Origin: Schistosoma mansoni
Lineage: Eukaryota; Platyhelminthes; Trematoda; Strigeidida; Schistosomatidae
DNA: 64,000 bases
Direction of reading: 5' to 3'
Assembly: GCF_000237925.1 (NCBI RefSeq)
Contig: NW_017386026.1
Coordinates: 2,046,001 to 2,110,000 of the forward strand
Shown here piece after piece: positions 61,386 to 64,000 of this stretch; the stretch's first letter is position 1; every line of letters starts with the position of its first letter. Below the pieces are notes generated by a model, which was given only the letters and a program-made list of their open reading frames with translations, made no database searches and had not been told where the DNA came from. The position numbers and the translations under genes are program-made.

Positions 61386-61860
61386 AGATCAGAGGGGGTT
61401 TTGTGGAGAATTTAGTATTTTCACTGTTGAAATCATGAGTCAATTGAAGCTAGACCACCATCGAAAACCTGGAAGTACTGGACGGCCGCTTCGTCCTATT
61501 ATGGGACTCCTCAGCCTTGCGCATCCACGATCCCGCACTCGCGAGACTCGAACCCAGGACCTACCAGTATCGAGCCGAAGCCCTTAACCGATAGACCACT
61601 GAGCCGGCATCCAACGGTGTTAATGTCTAACTTCAACCAATCCATGATTTTGATCGACCGTTCACCAATCGTCTTCAGTGAGTTGATATCTCTACAACAG
61701 ACTTGGTAGAACTCCACTGGCCACTGTTTCCCACTAGAACTCAAGGAAATATCTCTTGAAGTCAGTCACTAGTGAGCATATGATTATAGATCAGAGGGAG
61801 TTTTGTGGAGAATTTAGTATTTTCACTGTTGAAATCATGAGTCAATTGAAGCTAGACCAC
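61386..61860 (-). repeat. Hammerhead SINE, one 402-bp unit bounded by its own direct repeats
   Basis: On the minus strand: tail (61860-61788), 5' section, tRNA-like promoter (A box GGCTCAGTGGT near 61607; B box GGGTTCGAGTC near 61550), a hammerhead fold (61474-61520) and again the tail (61458-61386). The two 73-bp tail copies differ at one base and are exactly 402 bp apart. The arrangement is tail-unit-tail, as cut from a tandem array or a circular intermediate. Confidence 0.75.
61474..61520 (-). ncRNA. Hammerhead ribozyme fold with one core-adjacent change
   Basis: The minus-strand core is CTGAGGA (61508-61514), with stem II GTCC/GGAC, then GAAG (61489-61492) where GAAA is usual, a stem III CGGCCG hairpin and the GTC triplet (61481-61483). 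The A15.1-to-G change still allows a wobble pair with U16.1. Of the folds in the window this one and 62205-62275 are closest to consensus. Confidence 0.6.
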
Positions 61861-61986
61861 ATTCGGATTTGACATTTCTAGAGACGTATACGACAGATCA
61901 TGCATAGAATCAAGCTCAAGAAATGCAAATCATGCAGCAAACAGAATATAATTATATTCACTTGTTGTCGTCTACTTATATCTTCT

Positions 61987-62126
61987 CATTGTTATTTAGG
62001 ACTGCAATTGACCAGTCTCTTATCGGCCATATGTGCATACTGTGCGTATTGCCTCGATATAGCCTTAATTCGCAAGCATTAAAAGCAAAGATGGATAGCG
62101 GCTAGCAGTGGAATACAAGATTCAGT
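61987..62126 (-). repeat. Permuted Sm-alpha fragment (tail joined to 5' region)
   Basis: On the minus strand, the post-hammerhead segment CCACTGCTAGCCGCTATCC is followed by the 5' region of the unit (tatcgaggcaata block). The fragment thus crosses the tail-to-head junction. It abuts the plus-strand copy at 62127. Confidence 0.6.
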
Positions 62127-62295
62127 AGCTAAGTCGATAACGCGATGGCATTTGAAGCGAACGGTACTGGGTTCGAGTCCCAGAGTGAATATCAACTCTA
62201 AGATGCAGGTACACCCGGCTGACGAGTCCCAAATGGGACAAAACGCGCGTCCTGGATTCCACTGCTAGCCACTATCCATCTTTGCTTATCAAGAA
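62127..62295 (+). repeat. Sm-alpha SINE, promoter and hammerhead half
   Basis: It contains the tRNA-like part with B box GGGTTCGAGTCCC (about 62170-62182), the GATGCAGGTACA segment, the hammerhead and the GCTAGCCACTATCCATCTTTG end. Orientation is opposite to the preceding fragment, giving another head-to-head pair. Confidence 0.7.
62205..62275 (+). ncRNA. Hammerhead ribozyme (Sm-alpha type), one core change
   Basis: Stem I pairs CCGG before the core with CTGG after the cleavage site. The core is CTGACGA (62219-62225), followed by a perfect stem II GTCCC/GGGAC (62226-62230/62235-62239), AAAA instead of GAAA (G12 changed at 62240), a CG stem III and GTC ending at 62251. G12 is a catalytic base, so this copy is predicted to be inactive despite the good fold. 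Confidence 0.65.
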
Positions 62296-64000
62296 TATCA
62301 TTAGTTTTTAGCAATTATAATTTATTTATTATCTTCCGATATTCCTACAACTTAATGAGACGTATGATCCTTAGATAGGCAGAAATGACTACACATTCAT
62401 TATGCCAATAATAACTTTTGGTCATTTTACATCCACTAGAACTTGAATTAGTATTAATATAGTGTATTCCTATCTATCCTCTTAATTCTTTCATGATTAG
62501 AGTAACAAGAGACGATCATCTCTAATTTCCTTTCTTCACATTTAAATCTTAATCCCGAATAATAGTAATGATAGCAATAATAATAAAGCTAAAGCTAAAG
62601 TTTAGTTACAAAGCAAACACATAAGAAGATATGAAAGAAAAGATAAAGAAAAAGTGGATAGAGACAAAAGAAAGATAAATAGGAAACGACACAAGACAAA
62701 TACAATATAAAGAGAGGAATAAATGAAGACAAATCAGATCTATCTTAGCTGATATTCTCTTCAAGAAAGAAGAACCCAAACATATATACATATACATATT
62801 GAGAAAAGTATTAAAGAGATATTTTTTTGACACTTTTATTCTTTTGTTTTATGATTAACTCTAATTTCTTAATTTGGTTAGATTACAGATACCTATGTTT
62901 TATCTTTACTATAGATCCATCAAGATTTATTCACACCAACAATTTTTTCATTCATCTTCTATTTGTTTCTATCTGTTTCTATTTGTGCCCAGCATTTAGG
63001 TACACTTTTAGTGCATATAGGGTATAGTGGTGATATTACTCAAGTGTACAAAATTTAGCGAGTGGATCGGTATGTAGGCCAAAATCTAACTAGTGAAAAG
63101 TTGAGAGCTTTAACAACTAAACTTTCGCATTATGATAAGCAGTAACATATATATTTATTAATTAGGCAGCAGAAAGTATAGCTTGACTCTTAATAAGTGA
63201 TTTCTATTTATTCCTCTCACAATATTTTTACCGTTCCTCATTAAGCAACCAGATTATTTATGATAGCCAAAATTGTAATATTCAAATATTGGTACATGAT
63301 ACATAATTGATGCTGAAAAAAAATCACCAGTTTTCAGGCAATAGACTTTATAGCTTGTCAAATACGCCATTTAATTCATTCTTAGAGTTAATTTTCCAAG
63401 CTAATTATCTTTCAGTTTTTCGGCTGTCAAAGATACTTCTTTCATTAACTCCCGATGTCGTTTTCTTTGACCTATTTAAAAGGCAGCTACCAATTGGTGA
63501 ATCAAATACGTCATTTTGTCAAATTCTAATTACGTTTGGAGATTATTTAGTTCTTAAGAAGAGAATAGAGGTTCATAAACCATTATTGTTTAAGACATTT
63601 ATTACTTGAATTGAACTTGTTTATTGTCGGAAAGTATCAGGATCGTCAAAAATATGTTTTACACAATTGGTTTCATTTATGAATTTGAATAAAGCCAGAG
63701 CAAACATTGATGGTGAATAATATGGATTCATCATGCTTCGTGGTTTCTTATCAGTTGTTTACAACTATATTTGTATTGAAAGTTAACATACAATGTGAAA
63801 CAATTGACTTAAATGGATTACCAATAATAACTATATGTGTTCAAGAACAGGTTAGAAGTCATTTGGAGTTGGGATTCAAAAACACAAGGTGTGGGTGATG
63901 CATTAATTTAACGAGATCCGGGGGCAGATAAGATAAATTGTGTGTTAATTTTAGAGATTATGAAAGGTTTACATAAGATTACTAGAATTAAAAATTAATA
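62296..64000. other. Intergenic, no gene recognised
   Basis: AT-rich. Frames at 63307-63609 (100 codons) and 63707-63898 have no recognised family, and no exon partners with matching splice phases were found. They could belong to a gene outside the window, but I cannot support that. Confidence 0.35.

Noticed and set aside
63307-63609. 100-codon frame near the window end
   Set aside because: No family, signal or splice partner recognised; left as unassigned intergenic DNA.
1-64000. CRISPR arrays, bacterial operons, rRNA genes
   Set aside because: No regular short spaced repeats, ribosome-binding-site-led gene strings or rRNA sequence; intron structure and retroelements show a eukaryotic genome.

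Overview
The window looks like nuclear DNA of a blood fluke (genus Schistosoma; species not resolved). Three things support this: two conserved animal genes with schistosome architecture (runs of 33-44 bp introns at the 5' end, kilobase introns later), tRNA-derived retroposons carrying hammerhead ribozyme folds of the Sm-alpha type, and RTE-like and CR1-like LINEs. The DNA is AT-rich and most of it is repeats or unannotatable sequence.

Layout. 1-7248: intergenic, with Sm-alpha-type repeats and one small hairpin repeat. 7249-29145: a very large inverted repeat. The inner arms 7722-14109 and 16947-23334 mirror each other base for base (paired positions sum to 31056, no indel needed at any point compared). 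I noticed only four substitutions in 6388 bp. The outer ends 7249-7521 and 28873-29145 (273 bp) also mirror each other. A 200-N gap (7522-7721) sits where the right arm has 5538 bp containing a CR1-like LINE. The 2837-bp spacer (14110-16946) holds the promoter side and exons 1-6 of an Enhancer-of-polycomb gene. Exons 7-8 lie in the right arm, and an intact mirror copy of them lies in the left arm.

29146-35488: LINE debris, including an internally deleted CR1-like copy and a worn RTE fragment. 35489-50876: a ten-exon numb gene (predicted 598 aa: PTB domain, two DPF motifs, C-terminal NPF). Its introns carry a nearly complete 3.9-kb RTE-like LINE in antisense and several smaller insertions. 50877-64000: no gene recognised; two retroposon families with hammerhead-like folds, inverted repeats, a possible solo LTR fossil and microsatellites.

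The two genes have no evident operon-like link. EPC is a chromatin factor (NuA4/Tip60-type acetyltransferase complex) and Numb is an endocytic adaptor and cell-fate determinant. The most interesting observation is that the arm boundary falls inside EPC intron 6. Flipping the spacer by recombination between the arms would therefore reconnect exons 1-6 to an identical set of exons 7-8, so the gene should survive in either orientation. An assembly artefact must be excluded first.
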